From assembly GCA_032173965.1 (NCBI GenBank), contig CM063283.1, positions 111,733,108 through 111,797,107 on the forward strand: a stretch of DNA of 64,000 nucleotides, in the 5' to 3' direction. This DNA is from Sitta carolinensis. Its lineage: Eukaryota > Chordata > Aves > Passeriformes > Sittidae. Shown piece by piece: positions 1-38,687 of the stretch. Position numbers and translations under genes: made by a program. How positions within the stretch are numbered: the stretch's first letter is position 1; the number at the start of each line of letters is the position of its first letter. The notes below the pieces were generated by a model, which ran no database searches, was not told the origin of the DNA, and was given only the letters and a program-made list of their open reading frames with translations.

Positions 1-3000
1 TGGGCTTTAATCAACTTAAAGCATTCATAAAAAATAGAAAGTTACTGAAGAATAGAAACACAATTTCAAATTTTTGATGGCCTCAATGTTCTGGGGTAAA
101 TCAGTATCAAAGTAGAGGGGGTTTGGTTTCTTTTTTACCAAGAAAATATTAGACCTGTCAAAATCTTTTAACTGTTTAAAAATACCGTTAATGTGTAACC
201 TCCTAAGATCAGTGTGGGAGTACAGCAGACCAGACTATCAAATAGGTGTACATTTAAGCATGCTGCTTGTTATGAAAACACTTGAAAGCATTTTAATGTT
301 CTGTATTTTGAAAATTGGGTACAAATTAATCTTCTGTAGCAGTATTATGCTTGGAAATCCCAGTTCAGTAATACAGGTTTGTCCAGCCTGAATGTGCCTG
401 AACAGTTTTGTTTACTTCTAATTTAACACAAGGTAGAAGTTTTGTTTCTTCATTTGTTCCACAGTGGTTCATGATGTGAGCATTAAAACCCTGATGTCAT
501 GTTCCCTCAACAGACACTTTTTCTCTTGATTTCACCAGGAATTCTCTGTATTATGGGGCAGGGGTCAAGTCCCTGTCATTTTTAAATGCTCAGTCTTTGT
601 TGTTGAAGGATAAAACCACAACTGGTCCCTACATTCAAGAAATCCGAATGAAACTGAGCTCCATGGGTAGCACACACAGTAAAAACAAGGAGCTATGGAA
701 TTGGCAATGTAGAGGCAGCACATAACATTACTTGAAGTCTTCTTACATTACTGAGCTGGGATTTTAATTTACAGAACCTTTAGCATGTACTGTAGAACAG
801 GGTGAAATAACACTGAGTAAATGCAGGATACAGGACTAGGATTTGCTTGCGACTTACCCCAGAGAATGGATACACATTTAAAAAGTGGTTCATCTTAAGA
901 TCTTGATGATCACTTGCATGCTTGTCTTGATGGTGGGAATGAAGAACATTCTTTGCTGCAAACTGTGTGAAGGTTTGGGCTCACATGTGTTAAGAGAAAA
1001 TGAATTCTTCAGATGAGGAGAGCAAGGCATTCGGTGTAAAAAGGGAATCTGGTTTTTATTTGCCTTCACTCCTCAGGAAAATAAACATCATTTGGTTTGA
1101 TGTTGGATCTCTGTATCTGACGGGTGTGTTCCTCTTCTTACTCCTCTACAAAGAATTTATGTCCTGCTGTAAAAACAGGCTAAGACACTAAACACAAGGG
1201 GATAGTTGAGTTTCTCATTTGTGACAACCCCAAAGACCCACAATAATGAATCCTGTCCCCTCCTTAGGTTGTCATTTAAGATCAGATCTGAGGATGTACA
1301 TCTTTTGTGTATTTGGGTCAGTGAGAGCTGGATCCTCCCAACCTGCAGGATCCACACAGCAGTTTTGGGTCAGAAAGACTGGATTTGTCAACTGGCACAA
1401 GTAACACTGTGATGGGTCCTGTGCAGTTTTTGTGAAGGATGCCAGAGGGAAGCACCTTCTGTGTTTTGTAATTTGATCCATTGTTCAAATGTCTAGTTAT
1501 CAAAATTACAAAGAATTTTAACATCTACCCACTTGAATAGCTAAAATCTTTACATGATATTACACTGAAAACTGTGTTTGCTGCCTTGCAATTTTATGAT
1601 ATCAGAACAGTAGACTGGAAACAACCTGTGAAATATTCATTCCTTTTGTCCCTTTTCTCACACTTCTGTGTTTCTGGGTGTTCTGTACAGCAAAGAAAGC
1701 ATGTATTTATTTCATGAGGACAAAGAGATGAAGGCTTGCTTTTCCTTTCTAAAGAGTTTTTCTGCCCATACCTGCAACTTCTTAATTTGTGTTTGCAGTT
1801 TGTTTTGCTTTATGGTGTTTAAATTTGCCTTGATGGAGATGAGCCCTATCCTCACCAAGATTTGTCTTAGCTTCAGTGTGAATTTTGACTGAGTAGATAG
1901 TACAAGAATTAAATTGCTCTTTGTAGATGAAAGCAATAAAACTACCTAATATCTCTAATGGAAATACAAGCTAAGTAACTTCCTTAAAGTGACTGAGATC
2001 CCTTTCAAAGTCACTTTAAAGAGGAGGGGAAGACTTTTTCCATAGGTCATTGGTATTTCATATCCTACTTGCCCTAGGAAGAAATTGAGTCATTTCACTC
2101 CTAACAATATATGAAACTTGGAAATCTGAGGCAGAAGGAATGCCAGGGTGGAAAAAAGTTCATTTTGAAAGCAAAATACTTTTGCCAAACTTCTTCAGCT
2201 TAATGGACAGGTCATATACACTGTGCAGGAATAAATACTGGGTTTTGTTCTTAGGCTTTCTGACAGATTTTTTTTTTCCCCACTCTTTCTTTGGGAGACA
2301 AGTTGGGGCTCCAGGCCATACAGACCTTGTACTGTCATGCTCTTGAGAGGATTGGATTTATAGTGCTGCTTTTTTAATGAAATTGTCTGGCAATTACACC
2401 AGTTTTGGGGATCAGTGGAATTTTACAGCATTTCCTGGTACTGCATCTCCTTGCTGATTCTAGGTGTTTTCCAAGTGAGAACTTTCTGCTGTGTGTTTCT
2501 TGCCAAGTTCTGGTGTTCTTGATGTGCAAAACAGGAATAGGAAAAATAGGAAAAAAACAAAATCGAAAGCAAATGCTACCAAATGTGGATAGGGAAGCAA
2601 AATAAGAATCTTGCTCTTGTTTTAAAACCTTTTTTAGGTCTGGGAGCTTTGGGTATTACACGGAGCAAGGTGAGAGCTGCCTGGATTTTTTCAGTTGAGT
2701 TTATTGCAGGCTTTGATTTGGAGAGCTGAGGTTTGAGACAAGTGCTTATAGAATTAACTGTGCCATAGCTCCAGGCTAAGACATTCCTGTTGTGAGTGTG
2801 AACAGCTGACCCCATGCTCTGACCTCCACAGGACTTAAGTGGATTTATTCATGTGTTTAAAGTCAGCATATGCTTCTGCACATTGCTAAGCCTCAGCCTT
2901 GGTGACAAACAACTCCAGATTAATTATATAACAAGGGTGATAACTTTAAGTTAAGGGTGAATAATACCACTTCACTCAGGATATCTAAACTGCTGCTATG

Positions 3001-4690
3001 CAAGGTGCTGGCATGGTGTGAAAATAGCTGGGAAGGATGATCTGAGTTCTTTCCAGTACCATAACTCTGTATTTCCCAATGATGTATTATGCTCTGTATT
3101 ATTCCAGGTGGAGTAAAACATTTTGTTTTCTACCATCAACTATCATAGTCACTTCTTCTGTGGTGTGTTTTTCTTTCTGTGCATACATAAACACAAGTTG
3201 GTGCAATTATGAAATCTATGATGTACAGATTTATTATATCACTATGAAAACCTATGAGGATTTTTTTAAAGAAGTAACTCCTGCTGTACATACAATAAAA
3301 GCCAATTGTCTCTGTGTGGTGTGCTGTCCTCCATACCCAGGTGTAACAGATGGTTTTCTACTCTCCTTCACTAATTTGACCTGTTGCTCAACACAGACCA
3401 TTTACCTGTTTGTTCAGGAGCAGAGTTCTTTCCTGATAACCCCAGCCTATCAGACAGTCCCTTGTTGCTTGAGAAATCACCTGAAATATGAATTGGGTGG
3501 GGAATCTACTGGCAGAAGGAATTGTGGAGCTCATTGTGATTACTCAGTATTTTTTTCTCTGTTATGTCTTAAAATCCTGAATTAGGGGGCAAAGGGGGAG
3601 GAGTGTTAGGGCTTGGATCCTGTAGGGAAGACGCAGTACTAGAATGAACACAGCCTGGGAATTAGGCTCTCTTGTGGTGATTTTATTGAACAAGTTATGT
3701 TGGAAATCAGTGCTGCCACAAACCCTACCAGACTGAGGGAAAAAAAAAAAACAACCCCAACATTAAAACCACCACAACAAAAACCCCAACAAACAAACAG
3801 AAGGCATTCATGTAAAAATAGCCACAATGATGTTTCTATTTCCCTTCCAAAGCTGAGGGCTGTACCCTCTTTTACAAGGAAATGTTACATTCCTTTACTG
3901 GGAGTTACTGCCCACGTTTACATGTCTGTTTATTTCATATTATTTAAGTGCTTAGCTCAAATTTCCTGATATTCTCCTATTAACAAACCTTCAAGCTTTT
4001 CCTCCCTGCTCTAATCTGTGGTGAGTTTTTTTTTTACCTTGTGTGATGCCATTCCTGTACATTAGCAAAAGTGACAAGACCTGTCAGAGGGAGAGCAGGA
4101 ATGGATGTAGCTCCAAGTGTGGCACCATACTCTTCCTTCCAGTTCATCATTCTTAAACAATAAATATAAAGGATCTTCCATATAAAGGATCTTCCATTTT
4201 TCACCTCTCTACCCAGGTGAGCCTGGTGTAAGATGCAATTTCACAGTCTGAGGTTAATGCTGAAAAAAATAATTTTGGAGCTGCAGGAACCAGACTCACA
4301 TGCATTGTAAATGTACAGATAACTATACTGAATTAATTTATACTTATTTTGACAAAGTGAATGCACTGCAAGTAGGATAAACCACTCTGGTGTGCTGGAT
4401 GCTGGAGAAAACCAGGCAGAAGTCCATGTGAGTGTGCACTGAGACAGGGAAAAGAAGTAAAAGCAGACTATACAAAAACTACCAGTCAGCTTCAGTCCTT
4501 GAAAAAAGCAAATAGTTTGTACCTGCAGTTAGATCCTTTAAAAAACTCCCCTTACTACTGCTGTAGTCATTAAAGACTGCTGGTGAATAATTTTGAAAGA
4601 AGAAATGGTTCCCCATCCTGAAATTAACGCTGTTTTGCCAAATACAGTATTTTGAAAATTCAAAAGTTGCATTGTTTCAGTTTCCCCAAG
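1..4690. other. Upstream intergenic DNA, no supported gene
   Basis: AT-rich single-copy-looking sequence. The open frames here, including one of 168 codons at 3079-3585, are not in a splice context and show no domain I recognise. Polyadenylation hexamers (AATAAA) occur at about 1935 and 3293. In human the gene 5' of PRDM15 is C2CD2, whose 3' end faces PRDM15, so part of this stretch could be a C2CD2 3' UTR. That is inference from human gene order only; no C2CD2 coding exon is visible. Confidence 0.5.
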
Positions 4691-4699
4691 CACTGACAA

Positions 4700-5222
4700 G
4701 ACAGTCACAGAATGGCCATGGTGCCCTGGGATGCATCGGGATGGGCATTGGCAGCAGGTCAGGGGTGATCCTGCCCCTGTGCCCAGCCCTGGAGGCTCCT
4801 CTGGTGCTGTGTGCAGCTCTGGCTGCTCCTGGAGCTGAGGGAGGGCCTGGAGCAGCTCCGTGCCCAGGAGAGGCTGAGGGAGCTGGGGCTGCTCAGTCTA
4901 AAGAGACACCTGAGAGGGGACCTCATTAATGTGTAAATAACTAAAGGGGGGATGCCCAGAGGATGGATCCAGGCACCAAGATGAGAGGAACAGGCAGAAC
5001 CAGATGTGCAGAAGTTCCACCTGAGGCAGAACCTCCCTGTGCAGTGACCAAGCCCTGAACAGATTGTCCAAGAGGGTGTGGAGTCTCCCTTGCTGGAGAT
5101 ATTCCAGAACCATCTGGACACAAGCCTGTGCCATGTGCTCTGGGATGACCCTGCTGGAGCAGGGAGATGTGACCAGCTGACCCTCTGTGGTCCCTTCCAG
5201 CCTGACCAATTCTCAGAATGCT
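4700..5222 (+). mobile_element. CR1 LINE, 3' part, sense orientation
   Basis: The order of blocks matches the avian CR1 consensus read forward: the 'tgctgtgtgcagctctgg' block, then 'gaggctgagggagctgggg' and the 'ccagaaccatctggacaca' segment. It ends with the 'tggtcccttccagcctgacc' terminal block near 5205. It is 5'-truncated and has no intact reverse transcriptase frame. The 268-codon frame on the opposite strand is antisense noise over this element. Confidence 0.8.
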
Positions 5223-5656
5223 CTCTACACATCTCTTTTGAAACTGGTACTTGGGTTTGTGGGATGGGTGACAATCGAGAAAGGCCCTGGCTGTTGCCAG
5301 CTGTTAAAGATGCAGCCAGATGTGTGAAGAGCACATTCCCTGGAGAAAACAGAGCTGGTGCCAGCTTCCCACCACCTTTTGATCTCCAGGGGTGTTCTGG
5401 CAGTGAACCAGTCCCACTGTGGTGGCAGGGAACACTGCATAAGGCTTTGGAAGGACTCCACTGCAGGCAACACTTCTCAGCAGAGCAAAAATTGGGGTAT
5501 CTTGCTTGAATAAAATTAGCCTGCATGCTCCTTGCCCTGGCCACTGCCTGGAGTGGCAGGAACACCTGAAGGTTTAAACCCCCCTAAATGATCTGTCCTG
5601 GCAGGCACAGCAGGGCTGGGCACTGATAGATCCTGGTGAGGCCAGAAATGAGGTTT

Positions 5657-5900
5657 AGGAATCATAGAATCATTTAGGTTGGAAAAGACCTCCAAGGTGA
5701 CTGAGTCCAACCCCTGACCACCCTGTCACCCAGCCCAGAGCACTGAGAACATCCAGGCATTCCTTGGACACCTGCAGGGATGGACACTCCAACATCTCCC
5801 TGGACAGCCCCTGCCAATGTCTAATCACGCTTTATGTGAAGAAATTCCTCCTAACGTCCAACCTGAACCTTCCATGGTGCAAGTTGTGACTATGTCCTTT
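5657..5900 (-). mobile_element. CR1 LINE fragment, antisense
   Basis: It begins with 'aatcatagaatcatttaggt' and 'tggaaaagacctccaaggtg', the reverse complement of the CR1 3' terminus. It continues through the 'ctccctggacagcccctgcc' and 'gaagaaattcctcctaacgt' blocks. The element therefore reads right to left and is 5'-truncated near 5900. It sits head-to-head with the next, sense-oriented CR1. Confidence 0.85.
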
Positions 5901-5999
5901 CATCCTGGAGCGCTGAACCTCAGTGAGGCTTGGATGAGGCACTCGGGTTCATGGCCAGGCTTGGGCCGAGAGCCCACCGAGCACCTGAGGGGGCTTTTG

Positions 6000-6755
6000 T
6001 CCAGAGAAAGGCAACAGGGCTGGGGAAGGGTGGGAGCAGAAGCGCTCTGAGCAGCGGCTGAGGGAGCAGGACGTGTTTAGCCTGCAGCCGAGGAGGCTCG
6101 GGGGATGTCAGGGCTCCCTACAGCTCCTGACAGGAGGGTGCAGCCAGGTGGGAACCGGGGCTGTGCCCAAGGGCCAGGGGAAATGGCCTCGGCAGCGCCA
6201 GGGGAGGGTCAGGTCGGACACCAGGATGAATGTCTTGCCTGATGTGACTGAATATCGGAGGGTCAGGTCGGACACCAGGATGAATTTCTTGCCTGATGTG
6301 ACTGATATCGGAGGGTCAGGTCGGACACCAGGATGAATGTCTTGCTGATGGACTGAATATCGGAGGGTCAGTCGGACACCAGGATGAATTTCTTGCCTGA
6401 TGTGACTGAATATCAGAGGGTCAGGTCGGACACCAGGATGAATTTCTTGCCTGATGTGACTGAATATCGGAGGGTCAGGGCGGACACCAGGATGAATTTC
6501 TTGCCTGATGTGACTGAATATCGGAGGGTCAGGTCGGACACCAGGATGAGTGTCTTGCCTGATGTGATCGAACATCGAAACGGGCTGCTCTGGGACGTGG
6601 TGGAGTCCCCATGCCTGGATGTGTTCAAGGCAACACTGGACGTGGCACTCAGTGCCGTGGCCTGATGGACAAGGTGGTGCTGGGTCATAGCTTGGACTGG
6701 ATGGTCCTGGAGGTCTTTTCCGACCGAGCCGATCCTGTGATTCTGTTTCTGCCAC
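6000..6755 (+). mobile_element. CR1 LINE, sense, with internal tandem expansion
   Basis: The left part (about 6003-6205) has the CR1 blocks 'gagcggctgaggga'-like, 'gaggaggctcggggg' and 'ggagggtgcagccaggtgg'. The right part (6594-6755) has 'gtggagtccccatgcctgga', then 'ggaggtcttttccgaccg' and a final 'cctgtgattctgtttct' close to the usual CR1 tail. Between them, where CR1 normally has a single copy of the 'ttcaggttggat...aatttctt' segment, there are seven tandem copies, which lengthen the element by about 320 bp. Confidence 0.8.
6206..6579 (+). repeat. 54-bp minisatellite, 7 copies, inside CR1
   Basis: Units start at 6206, 6260, 6313, 6365, 6418, 6472 and 6526, giving periods of 54, 53, 52, 53, 54 and 54. 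Each begins 'gggtcaggtcggacaccagg' and ends near 'gactgaatatcgga'. Copies 1, 3 and 7 have 'tgtcttg' where copies 2, 4, 5 and 6 have 'tttcttg'. Copies 3 and 4 carry small deletions. The unit is CR1 sequence, so the array arose after insertion by local duplication. It lies only about 0.4 kb upstream of the PRDM15 exon 1 region. Confidence 0.95.
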
Positions 6756-6769
6756 CCCTTCTGCCAGCC

Positions 6770-7640
6770 CGCTGCGGGCCGCCTCCCCGGCGGCCGGCGC
6801 TGCCCGGACGAGACGGCAAACCCGGCGAGAGCCGCCCGGGTGCTCCGCCAGCCTCAGCGCGGCCCCCGCCCGCCTGCAGGCCGGCCCGGGAGCCGCCGCC
6901 GAGGGCTCCGGGGCGCTCAGGCGAGGGGCGGCTCCGCCGGGCCGGGGCCGGGGCCGGGGCGGGGGTCAGGGCCGGGGCCGGCCCCGCCGCACTACACTTC
7001 CCGCCCTGCTCCGCGCCCGCCCGCGCCGGCTTCCGCTGGCGCGTGGTTTCCGGAGCGGATCGGAACCCGGAGCGCGGATCCGATCCGGGTCTGGCCATTC
7101 CCGGGGCAGGTAACGCCGGCTCCCCGCGCTCCTCCCGCCGCACCCCGCGCCCTCCCCGCCACCCCCGCCCGGGACCCCCCGCGCCCGCCCCGCCGCGGCT
7201 CCTCCCGCCGCTCCCCGGGACGCGCGGCGGGGCCGGGGCGGGCGCGGCGGCCGCTCCGAGCGCTCCCGGGGCGGCGGCGGCGGCTGCGGCCCCGCCGCCT
7301 CCTCCTCCTCCTCCGCCGCCGCCGCCTCCTCCAGGCCGCCTGTTCTTTGTTACAGCGGCCGGGAGGGCGGTAGCGAAGGGGGCGAGGCGGGTCCGAGGCA
7401 AAACCCGGCGGAGCCGCTCCCGGATCCCGGGCCCCGACGGGCTCCGGGCGGCGGCGGCGGCGGCGGCGGCGCGGTCCCTGAGGGGCGGGCGCGGGGCGAT
7501 CCCCGCGGGCCCGGCCGGGCAGGGCACGGAGCCGCCGCGGCCACGGGCATCCGGGAGCGGGGAGCGCCTCGGCTCGGCCGCAGCGGGGTGGGGATGGAGC
7601 GGGGGGCTGGAGCTCCCAGGTGCGAGGGCGTGATCCCGAG
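6770..7640. promoter_or_regulatory. PRDM15: CpG island and PRDM15 promoter
   Basis: Extremely GC- and CpG-rich sequence with GC boxes, three GGGGCC-type hexamers at 6939-6966, and CGG/CCT triplet runs at 7273-7335 and 7448-7473. There is no TATA box. 'ACTACACTTCCC' at 6991-7002 resembles the core of the ZNF143 site, and ETS-like 'CTTCCG' follows at about 7030. It immediately precedes the untranslated first exon. The long open frames on both strands (340 and 280 codons) only reflect the scarcity of stop codons in GC-rich DNA. Confidence 0.85.
6990..7109 (+). other. PRDM15: PRDM15 exon 1, 5' untranslated
   Basis: The 3' border is the donor GGGGCAG|GTAACG at 7109/7110. The start is an estimate because no transcription start can be read directly; the ZNF143-like element at 6991 suggests initiation near or just downstream of it. 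The frame that would run into the ATG in exon 2 is open through this exon but has no ATG in the part read, so I treat it as untranslated. A second donor-like site (CCCAG|GTGCGA) at about 7619 could serve an alternative first exon. Confidence 0.6.
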
Positions 7641-10600
7641 GGGAGAGGCTGGCAGGGGAGCAGCAGGAGGGAGGTGTGGGGATGCTGCCCTGGCCCGGCG
7701 TGCGCCCTGGGAGCGGGTGCGGTGGGCGCCCGAGGAGACAAAAGGACGATAGCCGCGGTCTGCGGGGCTTCGCACACGTGAAATGTTCTGCAGTACGCTC
7801 GTTTTCTGCTCAGGGCCATTAAACTTTGCGTGTAGTTTATTCGCACGATCGCCGGGAAGGGCAGGTGGCACAGACCCCGCCAGCTGCTGTGTTACTCCGT
7901 GCCCCCCTGACTGGCCTAGAAACCGTCTCCCTCCTCAACAATAATTGATAGAATGGCCCTAATGTTTTTAAGAAATACGAGGCCTCGCTGTAGTTTGCCA
8001 GATGTTCTGCAATTCCTTCGAGTGGTAGCGTGAACAAGTTCTACTACATCATGATGGAAACTGCGTTTTTAAGCTCATCTTTCCACGTTCGTATGTGCAG
8101 CACCCATCTGCTTGTGTTCTCAAGTTATTCACACTTGTAGAAGCTCATTCTCAGACTGAAGAAAGAGTAACTTTAATTCTACTTTGTTGATCATTTAAGT
8201 TCAAACTCAGATTTTCAAGCATTCGATTAATTTTTCTGACCTCCTTTTTTTTAAAGAAATCCATTCTCAAGATCAAAGTGGGTTGGTTTATCACTTGAGC
8301 CTGATTTCTTTCTTCAGCAGTTTATAAGGGGAAAGTGTGATTTTGCATCCGTTCTTAAATTTTTACAGCTCGGGTGGTTCCCTGGCAGTATCTTTGCACA
8401 TCACGGTCTGTGTTGCAGCTGGAATTTCTGTGCATAGTTGTGTGGCTCTACTCTTGGGCATAAAGTCACTCATCTAATTATAAAAGTGAAAAAACGTGGT
8501 TTTCTGCTTTTTTACTTCCATCAGAATTAGGCTTTATACCTGGTCTAATTTCCTCTCTGTGGCTTTTCTCCTGATTATTGACTGTTAATGATTGCTCTCT
8601 GTTTTATGTAAAAAATACCTGGACTCCCAGAAGCTTTTGATTATCCCTGGAAGACAAGAACAGAATTAGGAGCAGTGGGATGAGTGACTTCATGGAGTGT
8701 TTTTCTGTTACAAATGTTTGAAAAGAAAGAAAGAAAAAAAAAATCAGACGTGGCCCATAGCAACAGCAGATGAGGGCAAAAACAATTCTGACGCCTGTCT
8801 TCAGTGCCGTCATGTGAGCGGCACATCGTGACTCTGTTTACCAGCGGGAGCGGGTGGCATCGTGAGGTTTATTTCAAAAACTCCTGGGAAATACAGCGGG
8901 GATCAGGGAGGAGTTTTAGAGCGCGCGGGTGAGCAGCGTGTGAATCAGGACTGCAGAGCAGGTCCCGGTGTTTTTGGGTGACGGTGGCTCGGGACGTGCG
9001 GAGCGGGAGGGGTGCTCGCTGCAGAGACGGGAACTGCGCTAATGCAGATCGCCGAGGCTGCGGGAGGCACCTGCCAGGGCCCTTCACGCTGCCTCCACAT
9101 CACCTTGAGCAGCGCCGCTGCTTTCTCCGCCCCTCCGTTGCTGTTCTCGTCTGAGACGGCCCCTGGAACGAGACGGAGCTGCTGCTCCTGTAGTGTCACT
9201 TTGTCCCCGGTCTGCTGTTTGCCGAGGATGCGACAGCAGCGTCCTGGAGGGTGAATGGTGGTGTGGCTGCACTGCGCCCCTGAACCATTGGCCAAGGCCA
9301 TTATTTGTTAATTCAGCCATATTTAGGATTAAAGGCTTGTCAGGACACAAACTATCTAGAAACTGCTGGGCATACCTCTCTTGAGATAGTGCAAAGCATC
9401 CAGAATGAAGTGCTGGTTAAAAAGCAAACCAAACCATTTTTGACATCAGCTTGCACCACTTGTTCTGCAGTGCTGTGTTTGGACTACTAAACACCTGTTG
9501 CATCGCTCACCTTGCTTTCAGGATAAGAGCTTTTGGAGAAATTTCCTGGGTTGCTGGTTGTGCTCAGCACTGGGCTTTTGTATATATGTTGGTTCTGTTA
9601 TTTGAGCTTAGTGCCCAAAAGCTGCAGCCAAGAAAGGCCCAGCTTGTGCCTCAGATGGGGAGTGTTTGCCCCTTCCAGCAGTGAGTGTCAGGGAGGGATC
9701 CTGCTGCTCACCGATGGAGTTGGGGAGGGCAGTGCTTGAAGAGCCCTGATCCTCAGTAGTGGCTGGGCTCCCACGTTTCTGGCTTGGCTTTTGTTGCTGC
9801 AGTAGCAAAAACACTTTATCTATTTTCAAACGGGGCTCTGCGAGTTTGGTGTGTCATGTTTCCTCTCGCTGTCACAGATTCAGGCTCTTACTCCTTCCTG
9901 TCCTCTTCTTGGCCAATACACTTGCTGTTTTGCAGCCTCACCTCCCTCAGACTTGGGTCATGATCTTTGTGTTGCTTTGTCTCATTTCTGGGGCATTGGG
10001 AAAATTGCTTATTTGAGGAGGAGAGTGTTTATTTGGGTAGAAAAGGGAAAAACTCTCTTCTAGGTCCCTCTCGGGTTGTGGTCTTAACCATACATAATCA
10101 GACTTTTTGCCAACCATAATTTAATTTTTGAGGGGCAAGAGTGTTCATGCAGGTTTTTAATACAGGCTGACACTAATGAAGTGAATATAGATTAACCTTA
10201 TTTAACTGCGAAATCAAATTGGTCAGCTACCATTTTGTAGAAGTCCAGTGACAGGCAGGATTTTATTTCCCCAGGTTTTCTGGTGCTCAGTACCACAATA
10301 TATATATCTTTGCCTCTGGAAGAGATCTGTGACTGTATCTGCAGTTTTTAGGTTTTTAAGATAACTGTGATTATTAAATAAGTAATCTGCCTTTGAGAGA
10401 TAATTTTTTTAAGCTACAGTTCAAAAAATGTTGCATTGGGCCTTGCTCCTGCAGTGGTTGCTGCTGACCTGGATTATCCTCTGGCCCTGCATATTCTGAG
10501 GAGCTTTTAGCAGGGAATGCAGGAGTGGCTGGAAGTTTGTCAGAGGTGGGGAGCAGCAGGAAACAGCATTTCCTCACAGAGAAATGCCTGAGAACCCACA

Positions 10601-10843
10601 GACATTGAGTGGTGACACATACCACTACATTTCTTGGTAGAGATGTCTGCAGCACATATGATGATACAGCAGTCTCTGGGGCTTTTTAACAACTTTAATA
10701 TCTTTAATTGTCCATTGATACTCCTGCAGGGACATTAATGTGTTTGAGAAGGCTCTGGATCAGTCAGCATCATTACTTCACAAAAGGATGTTTATGTGAT
10801 GAAAGTCAATTCAGAACTAACTTTGTCTTTTGTATTTTGGCAG
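7110..10843 (+). other. PRDM15: PRDM15 intron 1
   Basis: The longest 5' intron. Its first 500 bases belong to the CpG island. The rest is ordinary AT-rich sequence except for a CpG-enriched patch at about 8880-9250. It ends with the acceptor TATTTTGGCAG at 10843. I see no gene or clear transposon in it. Confidence 0.8.
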
Positions 10844-10853
10844 GTTTAAAATA

Positions 10854-37682
<26,829 letters not shown>

Positions 37683-38650
37683 TTTATACTGGGGGAAGTG
37701 CTGGCATGGACAGTACCCAGAGACCCAAAAAAAAACCCACACAGACCTTTTGGAAAATTTCTAATAGGATTGTTTGCTGGATACCAAACAGAGATGGGTA
37801 AATGTTTATACGATGAAATGTAAGCTGAAATTGGCAGATCACCCTGCAACACCCCCGGCTGAGATTCTCATGCTGTCTCTAGACCTTGCACTGTCTAAAA
37901 AAATATCAGAAAGAAAAAAAAAAAAAAATCACCAGAAATTTAGCAGCCCCTTGCAGCTGTGCAGTAAGATTGAGATTTGACTCTGATGGTTTGCATCATC
38001 ACACACCTTAACCAAAGCAGGGAAATCCTAAATTTTGTGGCACTTGTGATGCACAAAAACCCTTTCAGCCATACCATGTGTCCTGGGTTGATGCTGAATT
38101 TCCAGTTTCACTTCTTTCCAAGTCTGGAAATGACATCTGAAGACCTTGTTCTCAGGGGGTGGAATGTCCTTGTGGTCAGCTGGTAGAGACTGAAATGTGC
38201 AGACACAAAGGGGCTAAACAAGAATTGTCTTTGTTTCTTATCTTCTTTAGATCTTGTATCTAACAACATCAGTAAAGTAGGTGGAATTTGGGGTTTTGGG
38301 GTGGGCATGAGTGTGGTGTGGAAGAAAATATTACCAATTATTTTCATTTTAGTCATGGGAAAACCTGTACCCATCAGACGGTGTTAGTGCTACTTGAGCC
38401 AGAGAGCAGCTGGTCTAATGCTGAAGCAAAGTTTTATGGTCTTCTGATCAAGTTTCAATCAAACCAATTGCAAATGGAAAGAAGAATGTGATACAGTTTT
38501 ATGTAATTTTTCAAACCTGCTCCTTCAATCTTGCTTTTAGCTAGTAGGCCTGAAGAGCAATCGGTCCCCTTTGATGAAGTTCAGGATGTGAATTTTTTTT
38601 TTTCAATTAGACTTATTTCATCCTGTAATAAACATTTGAGAAAGCATTCT
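37683..38650 (+). other. PRDM15: PRDM15 3' UTR (end estimated)
   Basis: Starts directly after TAA. The first AATAAA is at 38627-38632, followed by a T-rich then TA-repeat sequence. A second AATAAA is at 39128-39133 and a third at 41225-41230, so longer forms are possible. No coding feature here. Confidence 0.6.
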
Positions 38651-38652
38651 TT

Positions 38653-38687
38653 TTATATATATATACATATACATATATATATATATA
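38653..38687. repeat. TA dinucleotide microsatellite
   Basis: Alternating TA with occasional CA interruptions, just after the first candidate polyadenylation signal of PRDM15. Confidence 0.9.

Noticed and set aside
3079..3585. 168-codon open frame on + with a Cys- and Tyr-rich product
   Set aside because: No motif spacing typical of a secreted or zinc-binding protein, AT-rich non-coding composition and no supporting promoter. Judged a chance frame.
4759..5565. 268-codon open frame on the minus strand
   Set aside because: Mostly antisense to a CR1 copy, with no conserved domain and no splice or start context.
6108..6755. Repetitive protein with HPGVRPDPPIFSHIRQEI units on the minus strand
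   Set aside because: It is the translation of the 54-bp CR1-derived minisatellite. Unit lengths of 52-54 break the frame between copies, so there is no selection for coding.
6611..7633. 340-codon open frame on + and 280-codon frame on - through the CpG island
   Set aside because: Extremely GC-rich DNA has few stop codons. The translations are Pro/Ala/Arg/Gly low complexity, and the region contains the exon 1 donor and promoter signals. It also begins inside a CR1.
38092..38340. Possible LTR starting TGTCCTGGGTTGATG
   Set aside because: The opening words resemble some avian LTR ends, but no matching second end, target-site duplication or internal sequence is visible.
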